A stretch of DNA of 64,000 nucleotides from Neobacillus thermocopriae (GTDB taxonomy: Bacteria > Bacillota > Bacilli > Bacillales > Cytobacillaceae): NCBI RefSeq assembly GCF_010975035.1, contig NZ_JAAIUV010000007.1:62001-126000 (forward strand), given 5' to 3'. The notes under the pieces are model-generated. The model worked only from the letters and a program-made list of their open reading frames with translations, did not search any database and was not told the DNA's origin. The translations under genes and the position numbers were made by a program. Each line of letters opens with the position of its first letter. Position 1 is the first letter of the stretch. Below are positions 46,285 to 54,336 of the stretch, in pieces.

Positions 46285-47445
46285 ATGATATCTTATGAAG
46301 AGAAGCAAACTATAAAATGGTTTTTAATATTTTTCTATATAATATTTATTGCATATGATTATTTTTTTTATTACCTTCTGCCAGTACATATACTTCATAG
46401 GGAGAATGAAGTATCATATGATTATTGGTATATTAATTATATAGTACTAGCAATATTGATACCTATTTCCTATTATTTATATAGAATAGGAAAATACTCA
46501 TTAATCAAATTTGTTTTTTTTCTTGGATTTTTAACTGCTACCTTTATTACAGATTTAATCACTTACTATGGCAGAGGAGAATCTTATACGAGTGGTAATA
46601 TGGTCGAAGTGTTTTTGTTTTTATCATTGCCACTTTTTCTCAGTTTAAGTTACTACTGGTTAGTTAGCATAGGGATTGTTTTTAAGTATGTATTTCTCGG
46701 TATAATATTGGATAATTCCTATGTTGTAATGCCTGGCATATTAACAATAATATTATCGATTATGTCATTCTTTTTATTAAGCCGTTTTAAGAGATATGTT
46801 AAAGCAATTAGCTTATCATACGATAAACAATTAGAAGGAATAGTAAAGGGAGTTATTGCAACTTTAGAATTAAAAGATCCTTATACCAGGGGCCATAGTG
46901 AAAGAGTTGCTAATTATGCTTTATTACTTGCTAAGGAAATAGGCAAGCTTACAAAGAAAGAACAAAAATCATTTTATTATGCTTGTTTGCTTCATGATAT
47001 TGGGAAAATTCATATACCGGATACTATTTTAATGAAGCCTGGCAAACTTACTAAAGAAGAGTATGAAATAATAAAAACACATCCAGTTGTTGGTGAGGAA
47101 GCTGTTAAAGATGTTGAAGGTATAAAAAATTATATTAGTGTTATACGTTCACACCATGAACGTTGGGATGGTAAAGGTTATCCAGATCAATTAAAAGGAA
47201 CAGAGATTCCATTACTTGCAAGGGTAATAGCAATTGCAGATGCATTTGATGCCATGACTTCGTCAAGATCCTACAGAGCTGCATTGCCTGTAGATGAAGC
47301 ATATAATCGAATAATTGAAGGTAAGGGTTCACAGTTTGACCCATTGCTAGTTGAATCATTTAAAAAAGTATATCCAGCATGGGTTGACTATCATTATAAA
47401 TATCCTTGGAAAGAAAGGATTGTACTTAAGGAGGTGGAAGGATGA
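46285..47445 (+). CDS. membrane HD-GYP domain protein (probable c-di-GMP phosphodiesterase)
   Basis: 386 residues. An N-terminal six-helix membrane domain (1-180) shares SGNMVEVFLFLSLP and KYVFLGIIL with the preceding kinase. The C-terminal HD-GYP domain has the metal-binding dyad His237-Asp238 in CLLHDIGKIHIPD, HxxxxxHPxxG region KTHPVVGEEA, HHERWDGKGYP with the GYP triplet at 298-300, and IADAFDAMTSSRSYR. All catalytic motifs are intact, so hydrolysis of c-di-GMP or a related dinucleotide is plausible. ATG at 46285 follows GGAGG by 5 nt. Its stop codon overlaps the start of a 23-residue peptide gene. Confidence 0.88.
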   Translation: MISYEEKQTIKWFLIFFYIIFIAYDYFFYYLLPVHILHRENEVSYDYWYINYIVLAILIPISYYLYRIGKYSLIKFVFFLGFLTATFITDLITYYGRGESYTSGNMVEVFLFLSLPLFLSLSYYWLVSIGIVFKYVFLGIILDNSYVVMPGILTIILSIMSFFLLSRFKRYVKAISLSYDKQLEGIVKGVIATLELKDPYTRGHSERVANYALLLAKEIGKLTKKEQKSFYYACLLHDIGKIHIPDTILMKPGKLTKEEYEIIKTHPVVGEEAVKDVEGIKNYISVIRSHHERWDGKGYPDQLKGTEIPLLARVIAIADAFDAMTSSRSYRAALPVDEAYNRIIEGKGSQFDPLLVESFKKVYPAWVDYHYKYPWKERIVLKEVEG

Positions 47446-47513
47446 AAATCCGTAAGCTTAAAAAAGTTAAGACAACTTGCTGGTGGTGTGGCTATTTTGG
47501 AATCAGACCATGA
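47442..47513 (+). CDS. 23-residue Cys/Trp-rich peptide, translationally coupled to the HD-GYP gene
   Basis: A short frame too small for routine ORF calling. Its ATG overlaps the HD-GYP stop (ATGA), and a perfect Shine-Dalgarno AAGGAGGTG ends 5 nt upstream, so translation is very likely. The product starts MKIRKLKKVK (strongly basic, no hydrophobic signal peptide) and ends CWWCGYFGIRP. A terminator follows at once, so it is the last gene of its unit. It resembles a peptide pheromone or RiPP precursor in size and residue choice. The nearby PqqD-like/M50 protease fits with maturation. No family is recognised and the function is unknown. Confidence 0.7.
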   Translation: MKIRKLKKVKTTCWWCGYFGIRP

Positions 47514-47519
47514 TAAATT

Positions 47520-47556
47520 ATGGATGCTAGCATAAAGCTATGCATCCATGTTTTTT
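47520..47556 (+). terminator. terminator after the short peptide gene
   Basis: ATGGATGCTAGC-ataaa-GCTATGCATCCAT (one bulge) followed by GTTTTTT. Confidence 0.8.
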
Positions 47557-47574
47557 ATCTTCTGGCTGTAATAA

Positions 47575-47682
47575 ATGGAAATGGTTGATTATTTATGAGC
47601 TGATGGGAGTAAAGGGAACAAAGGATCTTTAAAATTCGGCACATATACTTTTGTTTGTGGTGGATTCAGAGAAGTTGATTAA
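47575..47682 (+). pseudogene. possible decayed second peptide gene with an in-frame TGA
   Basis: A 35-codon frame starts MEMVDYL, is interrupted by TGA at 47596-47598, and resumes for 27 codons ending FGTYTFVCGGFREVD and TAA. The second part has peptide-like residues but no start codon or ribosome binding site of its own. It lies between the Cys/Trp peptide and the M50 protease. It could equally be chance. Confidence 0.2.
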
Positions 47683-47812
47683 TATCTTTTAATAGTATGG
47701 GTTTTAGTATCTCTATTAATTAATAAGTGCTACGGACTATAATGAATAAGTCTGGAGTACAAACCAACACCTAGTAGCACAGTTGTATTTTTAATAGATA
47801 ATGGTGAAAAAA

Positions 47813-49000
47813 ATGAATCTTACTTTAAAATCTAATATTTCCATAGTCCCAATCAATATCCAAAAAGATAAAAAACATTATATAGTAGAGGACAAGAATT
47901 CCGGTGAGTTTTATGAAATGCCGGAGATATGTATTGAAGCTATTCATTTAATGAATGATGGAATGGCATTAGGTGAGATTGAGGAGTTTCTTAAAGGAAA
48001 GTACCCTAATGAAGAAGTTGATCTTCTTGATTTTGCAAAGCAATTGATGGAGCTACAATTAATTGCTGAAATTGATGGGGTTAAAATAGATATTCATGAA
48101 AAAGGGAAGGAAGAACAAGGATTTCAATGGGTGTCTCCAAAACTAGGAAAATTTTTCTTTAATCAAGTCTCATTGGTCGTGTATTCAATATTTTTCGTGG
48201 GTATTATTCTGATGTTCATTCTGGAACCATCCTTGTTTCCACATTATAAAGATTTGTTTATTTTTCATTTATTAGCACTTAATATTCCTGGATGGCTTAT
48301 TTTATCTTTCATTTTAGTAATGATTCATGAATTTGGACATATTTTAGCGGTTAGATCTTTTAACCTTCCAACGAAATTGGGGATTGGACACCGGTTATTC
48401 TTAGTTGTTCTTGAAACAGACATGTCGTCTGTTTGGAAACTACCATCAAAGGATCGGAATGTTTTATTTTTAGCAGGGTTATGTTTTGATACAACGATAC
48501 TTTTCTTTGTTCTACTTGCTCAGTTAATTTTTTCTGATGGACCATTCATTTTTCTTGGTTTTCTTAAGCTCGCTGCATTGGATATATTCATTCGAATGAT
48601 TTATCAATGCTGTTTTTATATGAAAACGGATATATATTATGTAATTGAAAATCTTACTGGCTGTTATAATTTGATGGAAAATGCAGAGCAGGTAATAAGA
48701 AACAAGCTATCATTTTTTAAGAGTGTCCGTCAAAATGAAGTTGTATTTGATGAAGAAAAAAGAACGGTTCATGTGTATGCCTTATTTTACTTTGTAGGAG
48801 TGGGTTTGACACTAACCCTATTCTTCGGATATTTCATCCCGCAAGTTGTGACAGCATTGACAACCATTGATCATTGTTTTTCCTATGGACCGTCATCCTA
48901 TCATTTTTGGAATGCCGTCTTTTCTACGCTGCAATTACTCATTGGATTACTATTGCTCTTATATTCATTAAGAAAAAAATATATTTTAAAAAGGTTATAG
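47813..49000 (+). CDS. PqqD-like/M50 family membrane zinc metalloprotease
   Basis: 395 residues. Residues 1-95 form a soluble domain with a winged-helix PqqD-like pattern (ISIVPINIQKDKKHYIVED, GEIEEFLKGKYPNEEVDLLD), the fold that binds leader peptides in RiPP systems. About six membrane helices follow. The first bundle carries HEFGH (172-176), the HExxH zinc site of site-2-type proteases, and a later MKTDIYYVIE supplies the likely third metal ligand. The layout is like YydH-type peptide peptidases/exporters. ATG at 47813 with GGTGA 5 nt upstream is preferred to ATG 47801. It follows the Cys/Trp peptide unit, its probable substrate by proximity. Confidence 0.78.
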   Translation: MNLTLKSNISIVPINIQKDKKHYIVEDKNSGEFYEMPEICIEAIHLMNDGMALGEIEEFLKGKYPNEEVDLLDFAKQLMELQLIAEIDGVKIDIHEKGKEEQGFQWVSPKLGKFFFNQVSLVVYSIFFVGIILMFILEPSLFPHYKDLFIFHLLALNIPGWLILSFILVMIHEFGHILAVRSFNLPTKLGIGHRLFLVVLETDMSSVWKLPSKDRNVLFLAGLCFDTTILFFVLLAQLIFSDGPFIFLGFLKLAALDIFIRMIYQCCFYMKTDIYYVIENLTGCYNLMENAEQVIRNKLSFFKSVRQNEVVFDEEKRTVHVYALFYFVGVGLTLTLFFGYFIPQVVTALTTIDHCFSYGPSSYHFWNAVFSTLQLLIGLLLLLYSLRKKYILKRL

Positions 49001-49117
49001 ACCTAGAGTGTCTAGTAAGAATGCCTGCTACTGATATGTAATTGTGACAAAACTATGTCAAAATAAGAAATTCTAAGGGTTTTTTCCCCTCAGGATGAGG
49101 GATTTCCCCGATATAGA

Positions 49118-49172
49118 TAACACTTCCGTTTTTCTTACAATAAGGGTAAGAAAATGGAAGTGTTATTTTTTT
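49118..49172 (+). terminator. long hairpin terminator or attenuator before the oxidoreductase operon
   Basis: TAACACTTCC and TTTTTCTTAC pair with GTAAGAAAA and GGAAGTGTTA (about 19 bp, one mismatch), then a T7 run. The ribosome binding site of the next gene begins immediately after it, so it either ends the M50 transcript or attenuates the operon. Confidence 0.75.
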
Positions 49173-49190
49173 AAGGAGGAAGAAGAGAAA

Positions 49191-50285
49191 ATGCAGGCAA
49201 CCAATAAAATGCAGATGAATTCTGCATCTACTAAAAAGAGCACCATCAACGATGCCTTTGCATCTAAGTTTGCCAAATCAATGTTTCTAACAGTCTTAGG
49301 AATTGCCGTTTTAATGTTTATTGGTACAAGAATGTTTACCCACATTGACTTGAATCTTTATGGATATATGGTGGGAACAATCGTCTTCCTTGGAGGTTTC
49401 TTTTATCGATTTATTGCTTGGGGAGAAAGGCCGCCAACGAAAATTATTCTAAAAAAAGGACTCAAGCTTGTTTTTAGTAAAAGAACAGCCAAAACAGCTG
49501 TCAGTCATTTAGCGATCTACGATTTCATTAAAAAACGTGGATTTTATCGATGGATGCAGCACGTACTGATTGGTTGGGGATGTATCCTTGCCTGTTTAGT
49601 TACTTTCCCGCTTGTGTTTAGCTGGATGTATTTTACGATGGATGACAATGGCTACTACACTGTCGTTGTGATGGGAATGGATTTATTGGAAATTAAGGCT
49701 GATGGAATCATTGCTTGGTTCTCATATAATGCCTTAAATATTTCCGCCATCATGGTCATTGCTGGTGTTTGTATGGCATTGTACCGCCGTGCGAAAAACA
49801 TGCAAGCTAGAGCTGAACAAAAATTTATTTACGATTTAATGCCACTATATTTATTACTTTTTATTTCTATAACTGGACTTTTACTAACGATTCAAAACGT
49901 ATTTTTACATGGCTGGATGCAGCCGCAAATGTCGCTAATCCACCAGTTTTCAGTCATCCTAACTTTAATCTATTTACCTTTTGGTAAACTGGCCCATATT
50001 CCGTTCCGTCCAATGAGCGTATTGGCCAGAAACTATCGTGAACATTATGGAGAGCAAAATATGAAGGCATGTAAAGTGTGCGGAGATCACTTTGTCTCTG
50101 TAGAACAATCAAACGATGTCATTCATGTACTTGGAGTCAACCATATCGAATTTAACATGGAAGACGGCTTCAATCTTGCTGAACTGTGCCTTCCATGCCG
50201 TAGAAAATACCGGATTTCCCGTTTCTCAGGAGTTCCTACACATCAAGTGAAGGTTAAGGAGGCAAACCAGAATGCAAGAGGTTAA
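49191..50285 (+). CDS. membrane cytochrome b-like subunit of a molybdo-oxidoreductase
   Basis: 364 residues with about six membrane helices. Histidines near helix ends (QHVLIGWGC, NVFLHGWM, LIHQFSVIL, KLAHIPF) could ligate heme b as in the NarI-type gamma subunits. The soluble C-terminus has CKVCGDHF and, later, LCLPCRRKY, two CxxC pairs that could bind zinc or an Fe-S centre. It probably takes electrons from quinol and passes them to the Fe-S subunits encoded downstream. ATG at 49191 has AAGGAGGA about 10 nt upstream. The longer frame from 49095 runs through the hairpin. It overlaps the next gene by 14 bp. Heme binding is inferred. Confidence 0.72.
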   Translation: MQATNKMQMNSASTKKSTINDAFASKFAKSMFLTVLGIAVLMFIGTRMFTHIDLNLYGYMVGTIVFLGGFFYRFIAWGERPPTKIILKKGLKLVFSKRTAKTAVSHLAIYDFIKKRGFYRWMQHVLIGWGCILACLVTFPLVFSWMYFTMDDNGYYTVVVMGMDLLEIKADGIIAWFSYNALNISAIMVIAGVCMALYRRAKNMQARAEQKFIYDLMPLYLLLFISITGLLLTIQNVFLHGWMQPQMSLIHQFSVILTLIYLPFGKLAHIPFRPMSVLARNYREHYGEQNMKACKVCGDHFVSVEQSNDVIHVLGVNHIEFNMEDGFNLAELCLPCRRKYRISRFSGVPTHQVKVKEANQNARG

Positions 50286-52461
50286 TGTAAAACCGAAGAG
50301 AGATCAATTTTTTAAAGAAATCGAAAATGTACATCATCCTAATGAAAAGCTTGTAAAAACACATTGTAGTTATTGTGGGATGCAGTGTGGGATGAATTTG
50401 CGGGTGGATACAAGAACAAACAAAATTATTGGGGTCGAACCTCGATATGATTGGCCAGTAACAGTTGGAAAAATGTGTCCAAAAGGGGTTACCGCCTATC
50501 AACAAACGAATCACCCAGACCGAATTTTACGACCATTAATCCGGGACGATGCATCATTAAAAGGAACAAAAGAAGGGTTCCGTGAAGCTTCCTGGGATGA
50601 AGCCTATGATCTAATCGTTAAAAGATTCACTGAGCTTCAAGAAAAGTACGGAAAAGATACACTCTCAGTATTCAGTGGTGTATCCATGACCAATGAAAAA
50701 TGTTATTTAACAGGAAAATTTGCTCGTGTGGCATTAGGAACGCGTTACATCGACTATAATGGACGTTTTTGTATGTCAAGTGCAGCTGGAGGGTTCCTCC
50801 GTTCATTCGGTATTGACCGAGGATCTACACTACCATGGACAGATATTCACGAAACGGATTGCTTATTTATCGCGGGGAGCAACACCGCAGAATGTCACCC
50901 AACCTCTATGTTCCGCGTGTGGAATGTCCAGGAACGTGGCGGCTACTTAATTGTTGCTGACCCTCGTGAAACCCCCATTGCTAGAAGAGCTGATATACAC
51001 TTAGATTTAAGGCCGGGAACAGACTTGGCGTTAGCGAACGGTATTTTAAATCTATTAATTCAAAATGGTTATGTAGACGAAGAATTTGTGAAAAACCATA
51101 CAAATGGATTTGAAGAAACAAAAGAATTGGTGAAAGAATTTACACCAGAATATACAAGTGAAATTACTGGAATTGCTCAAGAGAAAATTATTAGAGCAGC
51201 TGAAATTTACGGAAAAGCTCCGAATGCTGTTGTTATGTTTGCACGTGGGGTTGAGCAGCAGCACAAAGGTGTAGATAATGTTTCGGCTTATACAAATCTG
51301 GCATTAGTGACTGGTAAAATTGGCCGTCCGAAATCAGGTGTTGCTACATTCACTGGTCAAGGTAATGGTCAAGGAGGTCGTGAACATGGTCAAAAATCAG
51401 ACTTGCTACCAGGCTATCGAAAAATCACGAATCCGAAACATGTGGAAGAAGTTTGTAAAGTATGGGGGATAACTCCTGAAGAAATGCCACAGGCGGGTGT
51501 TTCAGCTTATGAAATGTTTGAATTAATGGAGCAAAAAACGATTCGTGGATTATACTTGCTTTGCTCGAACCCAGCCGTATCTGCTCCGAATCAGAATTTT
51601 GTCCGTAAGGCTTTAAAAAGCTTAGATTTCATGGTATGCGCTGATTTCTATTTATCCGAGTCAGCAGAATTTGCGGATGTAATCCTCCCATCTGTTACCT
51701 GGTCAGAAGATGAAGGAACCGTTACGAATCTGGAAGGACGTATTATCAAGATTAACAAAGCGCAGGAGCCACTTGGAGAATCAAAACCGGATTGGTTGAT
51801 GCAAGTGGAACTAGCTGAACGCCTCGGTAAAGGCAAATATTTCTCTCATTTAAAAACAGCTAAAGATGTAGCGGAGGAATTCCGTTTAGCTTCCAAAGGA
51901 GGATATGCAGATTATTACGGAGCCACTTGGGATAAGATTGAAAAGCAAGATGGTGTGTTCTGGCCGTGTCGTGATGAAAATGATCCCGGAACACCACATA
52001 TGTTCTTGGATAAAAAATTCTATCATCCGGATGGAAAAGCTAAAATTTGTGCCTTGCCATATCGTCCACCAGCAGAAGAGCCGGACGCTGAATATCCTTT
52101 GCGTTTAACAACAGGACGTGTAGTTTTCCACTATCTTTCAGGTAACCAAACTCGCCGAATTCAATTCCTTCGCGATATGTGTCCAGAACCATATGTAGAG
52201 GTTCACCCTGAAACAGCAGCGAAATATAACATTGAACATGAAGAAGTAGTCCGACTATATACGCGAAGAGGAGAAGCTAAATATAAAGTAAAAATTACTG
52301 AAGCGATTCGAAAAGATACCGTCTTTGTTCCGTACCATTTTGGACATGAGGAATCTATTAATCTATTAACTAACGCTGCATTGGATCCAATTTCACGGAT
52401 GCCGGAGTTTAAGGCATGTGCCGCACAGATCGAGAAATTATCAATGAAGAAGGTGCAATAA
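50272..52461 (+). CDS. molybdopterin oxidoreductase, nitrate reductase-like catalytic subunit
   Basis: 729 residues of the DMSO reductase superfamily. The N-terminal [4Fe-4S] ligands are Cys32, Cys35, Cys39 and Cys69 (HCSYCGMQCG, KMCPKG). FCMSSAAGG has Cys167 at the position of the Mo ligand of NasC/NapA-type nitrate reductases. GSNTAECHPTSMFRVWN and GQGNGQGGREHGQKSDLLPG bind the two molybdopterin guanine dinucleotides, and the C-terminal LTTGRVVFHYLSGNQTRR is typical. There is no Tat signal. Nitrate is the likeliest substrate, supported by the NreA-like regulator downstream. Other oxyanions or formate are not excluded. AAGGAGG precedes the ATG. Confidence 0.88.
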   Translation: MQEVNVKPKRDQFFKEIENVHHPNEKLVKTHCSYCGMQCGMNLRVDTRTNKIIGVEPRYDWPVTVGKMCPKGVTAYQQTNHPDRILRPLIRDDASLKGTKEGFREASWDEAYDLIVKRFTELQEKYGKDTLSVFSGVSMTNEKCYLTGKFARVALGTRYIDYNGRFCMSSAAGGFLRSFGIDRGSTLPWTDIHETDCLFIAGSNTAECHPTSMFRVWNVQERGGYLIVADPRETPIARRADIHLDLRPGTDLALANGILNLLIQNGYVDEEFVKNHTNGFEETKELVKEFTPEYTSEITGIAQEKIIRAAEIYGKAPNAVVMFARGVEQQHKGVDNVSAYTNLALVTGKIGRPKSGVATFTGQGNGQGGREHGQKSDLLPGYRKITNPKHVEEVCKVWGITPEEMPQAGVSAYEMFELMEQKTIRGLYLLCSNPAVSAPNQNFVRKALKSLDFMVCADFYLSESAEFADVILPSVTWSEDEGTVTNLEGRIIKINKAQEPLGESKPDWLMQVELAERLGKGKYFSHLKTAKDVAEEFRLASKGGYADYYGATWDKIEKQDGVFWPCRDENDPGTPHMFLDKKFYHPDGKAKICALPYRPPAEEPDAEYPLRLTTGRVVFHYLSGNQTRRIQFLRDMCPEPYVEVHPETAAKYNIEHEEVVRLYTRRGEAKYKVKITEAIRKDTVFVPYHFGHEESINLLTNAALDPISRMPEFKACAAQIEKLSMKKVQ

Positions 52462-52462
52462 A

Positions 52463-53026
52463 GTGGTAAAAAAGAGGTTATATCTTGAACTTGAAAACTG
52501 TATCGGATGCCGCTCTTGTTTGGCTGCCTGTACACAGTGTGGCGGGCATGAACAACGGAACCGCAATTATGTTTACGATGTAAATCCGCTTGTCAATCGT
52601 CAAACCATGCCGTTAATGTGCCTTCACTGTGTCAATCCGGCATGTGCAAGGAGTTGTCCAGCTCAGGCGATTCAAATACATGAAACAGGAGCCGTACTTT
52701 CCGCTCTCGTGGAAAAATGCATTGGATGCCAAAACTGTACCATTGCTTGTCCATACGGAATACCTAAGTTTGATACAGAACAGAATTTAATGTATAAGTG
52801 TGACCTATGTATTGACCGTACAAAAGATGGAATTCCGCCAATGTGTGCAAGTGTATGTCCATCTAATACACTTCAATGGCTAACTGATGAAGAAATTGAA
52901 GCGAAACAAAAGCAATTTAATCTTGATAACGGAAAATGGGTTACAAGCATGCCTTATTTAGAAGGCGAGACAAATGTCCGAGTGAATCTCCCTGGAATTC
53001 TGCAGGGCGTCACAAAATTGTTCTAG
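52463..53026 (+). CDS. four-cluster 4Fe-4S ferredoxin-type electron transfer subunit
   Basis: 187 residues of the DmsB/NrfC type. Four cysteine groups are visible: CIGCRSCLAAC, CLHCVNPACARSCP, CIGCQNCTIACP and CDLC...CASVCP, enough for four [4Fe-4S] clusters forming an electron wire. There is no signal peptide. The start is GTG at 52463 with AAGGTG 7 nt upstream and the preceding stop 2 nt away. It would link the membrane subunit or Rieske protein to the molybdenum subunit. Confidence 0.9.
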   Translation: MVKKRLYLELENCIGCRSCLAACTQCGGHEQRNRNYVYDVNPLVNRQTMPLMCLHCVNPACARSCPAQAIQIHETGAVLSALVEKCIGCQNCTIACPYGIPKFDTEQNLMYKCDLCIDRTKDGIPPMCASVCPSNTLQWLTDEEIEAKQKQFNLDNGKWVTSMPYLEGETNVRVNLPGILQGVTKLF

Positions 53027-53037
53027 GAGGGATTACC

Positions 53038-53562
53038 ATGAGCGATAAAAATAATAAAATCCCGTTTAACGAAAATAACTATACTCACAATATAAATAGA
53101 AATAATGAAAGAAAACTGGACCGCCGCGGCTTTATGAAAACATTGGTCGGAGCAGCGGGTGTGTTCGCCGTTTCTTCTCTCCCTTGGGGAGCCATTGCAG
53201 CAAAGGAACTCTCCGGTTTAAGTGACAAAAAGTATCCAAAGAAAAAAATCGCTGACCTAAAGTCAGTGGCAGTTGGGGATGCTGTTGACTTTCATTTCCC
53301 TGGAGAACATGACAGTGCGATTCTTATTAGGCTTTCAGAAAAGAAATTTGTTGCCTATCAAAACGCATGTACTCATTTACGCTGTCCAGTTTTCTGGGAA
53401 AAAGATAAAGGGGAAATGATATGCCCTTGCCATCACGGCAAATTCGATGTGGAAACAGGTGCTCCAACAGCGGGACCTCCAAGACGCCCGCTGCCGGAGA
53501 TTCATGTCAAAGTGGAAAATGGAGCTGTTTATGCCGTGGGGGTGAAACGTTATGAAGCGTAG
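53038..53562 (+). CDS. Rieske 2Fe-2S protein with Tat signal
   Basis: 174 residues. A long N-region leads to the twin-arginine motif LDRRGFMKTLVGAAGVFAV, so the protein is expected outside the membrane or anchored facing out. The Rieske ligands are in ACTHLRCPVFW (Cys-x-His) and ICPCHHGKFD (Cys-x-x-His), followed by GPPRRPLPEIHVK. The first box has CTHLRC rather than the common CTHLGC, and the second CPCHHG. ATG at 53038 has GGAGGG upstream. It is the only subunit of the complex with an export signal. Confidence 0.9.
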   Translation: MSDKNNKIPFNENNYTHNINRNNERKLDRRGFMKTLVGAAGVFAVSSLPWGAIAAKELSGLSDKKYPKKKIADLKSVAVGDAVDFHFPGEHDSAILIRLSEKKFVAYQNACTHLRCPVFWEKDKGEMICPCHHGKFDVETGAPTAGPPRRPLPEIHVKVENGAVYAVGVKRYEA

Positions 53563-53743
53563 CTATGTCCCTGTAGCTCTTCTTCTTGCTGTTTTAATGT
53601 TGAATATTATTTTTACTCAGTATATGGTCCATCAGTATTTTTATCAAAATTATATGAACACCATTATTGCAGCAGTGCTCAATGTCATTTTATTTCCTAT
53701 TGCCTTTCTCATCTATAAAAAAGGTGTGAATGTCAATGACTAG
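53552..53743 (+). CDS. small two-helix membrane protein of the oxidoreductase operon
   Basis: 63 residues, MKRSYVPVALLLAVLMLNII then a second hydrophobic stretch TIIAAVLNVILFPIAFLIY. Two predicted membrane helices, no recognised family. It overlaps the Rieske gene by 11 bp and the next gene by 14 bp, and GGGGGTGAAA precedes the ATG, so it is a real operon member, perhaps an assembly or anchoring factor. Confidence 0.7.
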   Translation: MKRSYVPVALLLAVLMLNIIFTQYMVHQYFYQNYMNTIIAAVLNVILFPIAFLIYKKGVNVND

Positions 53744-54047
53744 TGAAACCTATATTGACTTTTGTTTTGTACGGCAAGAGTCAGGTGGATTCGCTGCAGA
53801 AATAAATGAACTGTTAACCAATCTTTTCTCCAAAAAGCGCTTGAACTGGTATTTAGAAGAAAAGAAGATTGAAGGAGCGGAAATGGTGATTGCCGAAATT
53901 AAAGGGATGAGCGATTGGCAATCAGAAGAAGAAACGATTCAGTTTCTTGAAGAATGTGCAGGAGAGAAATTTTGGGAATATCTTCAAGGCTATAAAATGT
54001 TCATCTATCCAGTCAAGAGAGGATGTAATAGCTGTGGGGTTCATTAA
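53730..54047 (+). CDS. hypothetical protein of the oxidoreductase operon
   Basis: 105 residues, soluble, acidic, no family recognised. It contains a pair of cysteines at the C-terminus (RGCNSCGVH), which could bind a metal or form a redox pair. ATG at 53730 follows AAGGTGTGA closely. ATG at 53736 is an alternative that removes two residues. It overlaps its upstream neighbour. Cofactor insertion or maturation chaperone functions are usual for small proteins in such operons, but nothing in this sequence proves one. Confidence 0.65.
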   Translation: MSMTSETYIDFCFVRQESGGFAAEINELLTNLFSKKRLNWYLEEKKIEGAEMVIAEIKGMSDWQSEEETIQFLEECAGEKFWEYLQGYKMFIYPVKRGCNSCGVH

Positions 54048-54048
54048 T

Positions 54049-54318
54049 GTGGAAGAGTTGAAGGAACAATTTATTGGTGCCCCTGTAGAAATTCAGATTA
54101 CTGACCAAGAAGGTGGAGATCAAGCTCCGACTGTAAAGAAAATGGTCAAAAAAATTCATCCATGTCCGGATTATACCCATCTTCGTTTTTATTTCGATGA
54201 TAGAAATTTCCTAGCTGTTCCGCTTTCAAGTCATGTGAGTGAGTCTGATGGACAGTGGTCGGCGATTGATTCAAATAGTGGTTTAACTTATACATTTAAA
54301 AAGGTTCAGGTCTTTTAA
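54049..54318 (+). CDS. hypothetical protein at the end of the oxidoreductase operon
   Basis: 89 residues with GTG start at 54049, two bases after the preceding stop, with GGGG 9 nt upstream. The in-frame GTG at 54034 is an alternative, and the still longer frame from 53947 overlaps the preceding gene. Predicted beta-rich soluble protein (APVEIQITDQEGGDQAPTVK, LRFYFDDRNFLAVPLSSHV). No family recognised. A terminator follows, making it the last gene of the unit. Confidence 0.6.
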   Translation: MEELKEQFIGAPVEIQITDQEGGDQAPTVKKMVKKIHPCPDYTHLRFYFDDRNFLAVPLSSHVSESDGQWSAIDSNSGLTYTFKKVQVF

Positions 54319-54336
54319 GAACCTGCCTTTTTTTTA
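54300..54336 (+). terminator. terminator of the molybdo-oxidoreductase operon
   Basis: AGGTTC-aggtcttttaa-GAACCT followed by GCCTTTTTTTT, overlapping the last stop codon. Confidence 0.75.

Noticed and set aside
47442-47513. Reading the Cys/Trp peptide as an AgrD-type cyclic lactone precursor
   Set aside because: There is no AgrB gene, no amphipathic N-terminal helix and no acidic C-terminal tail.
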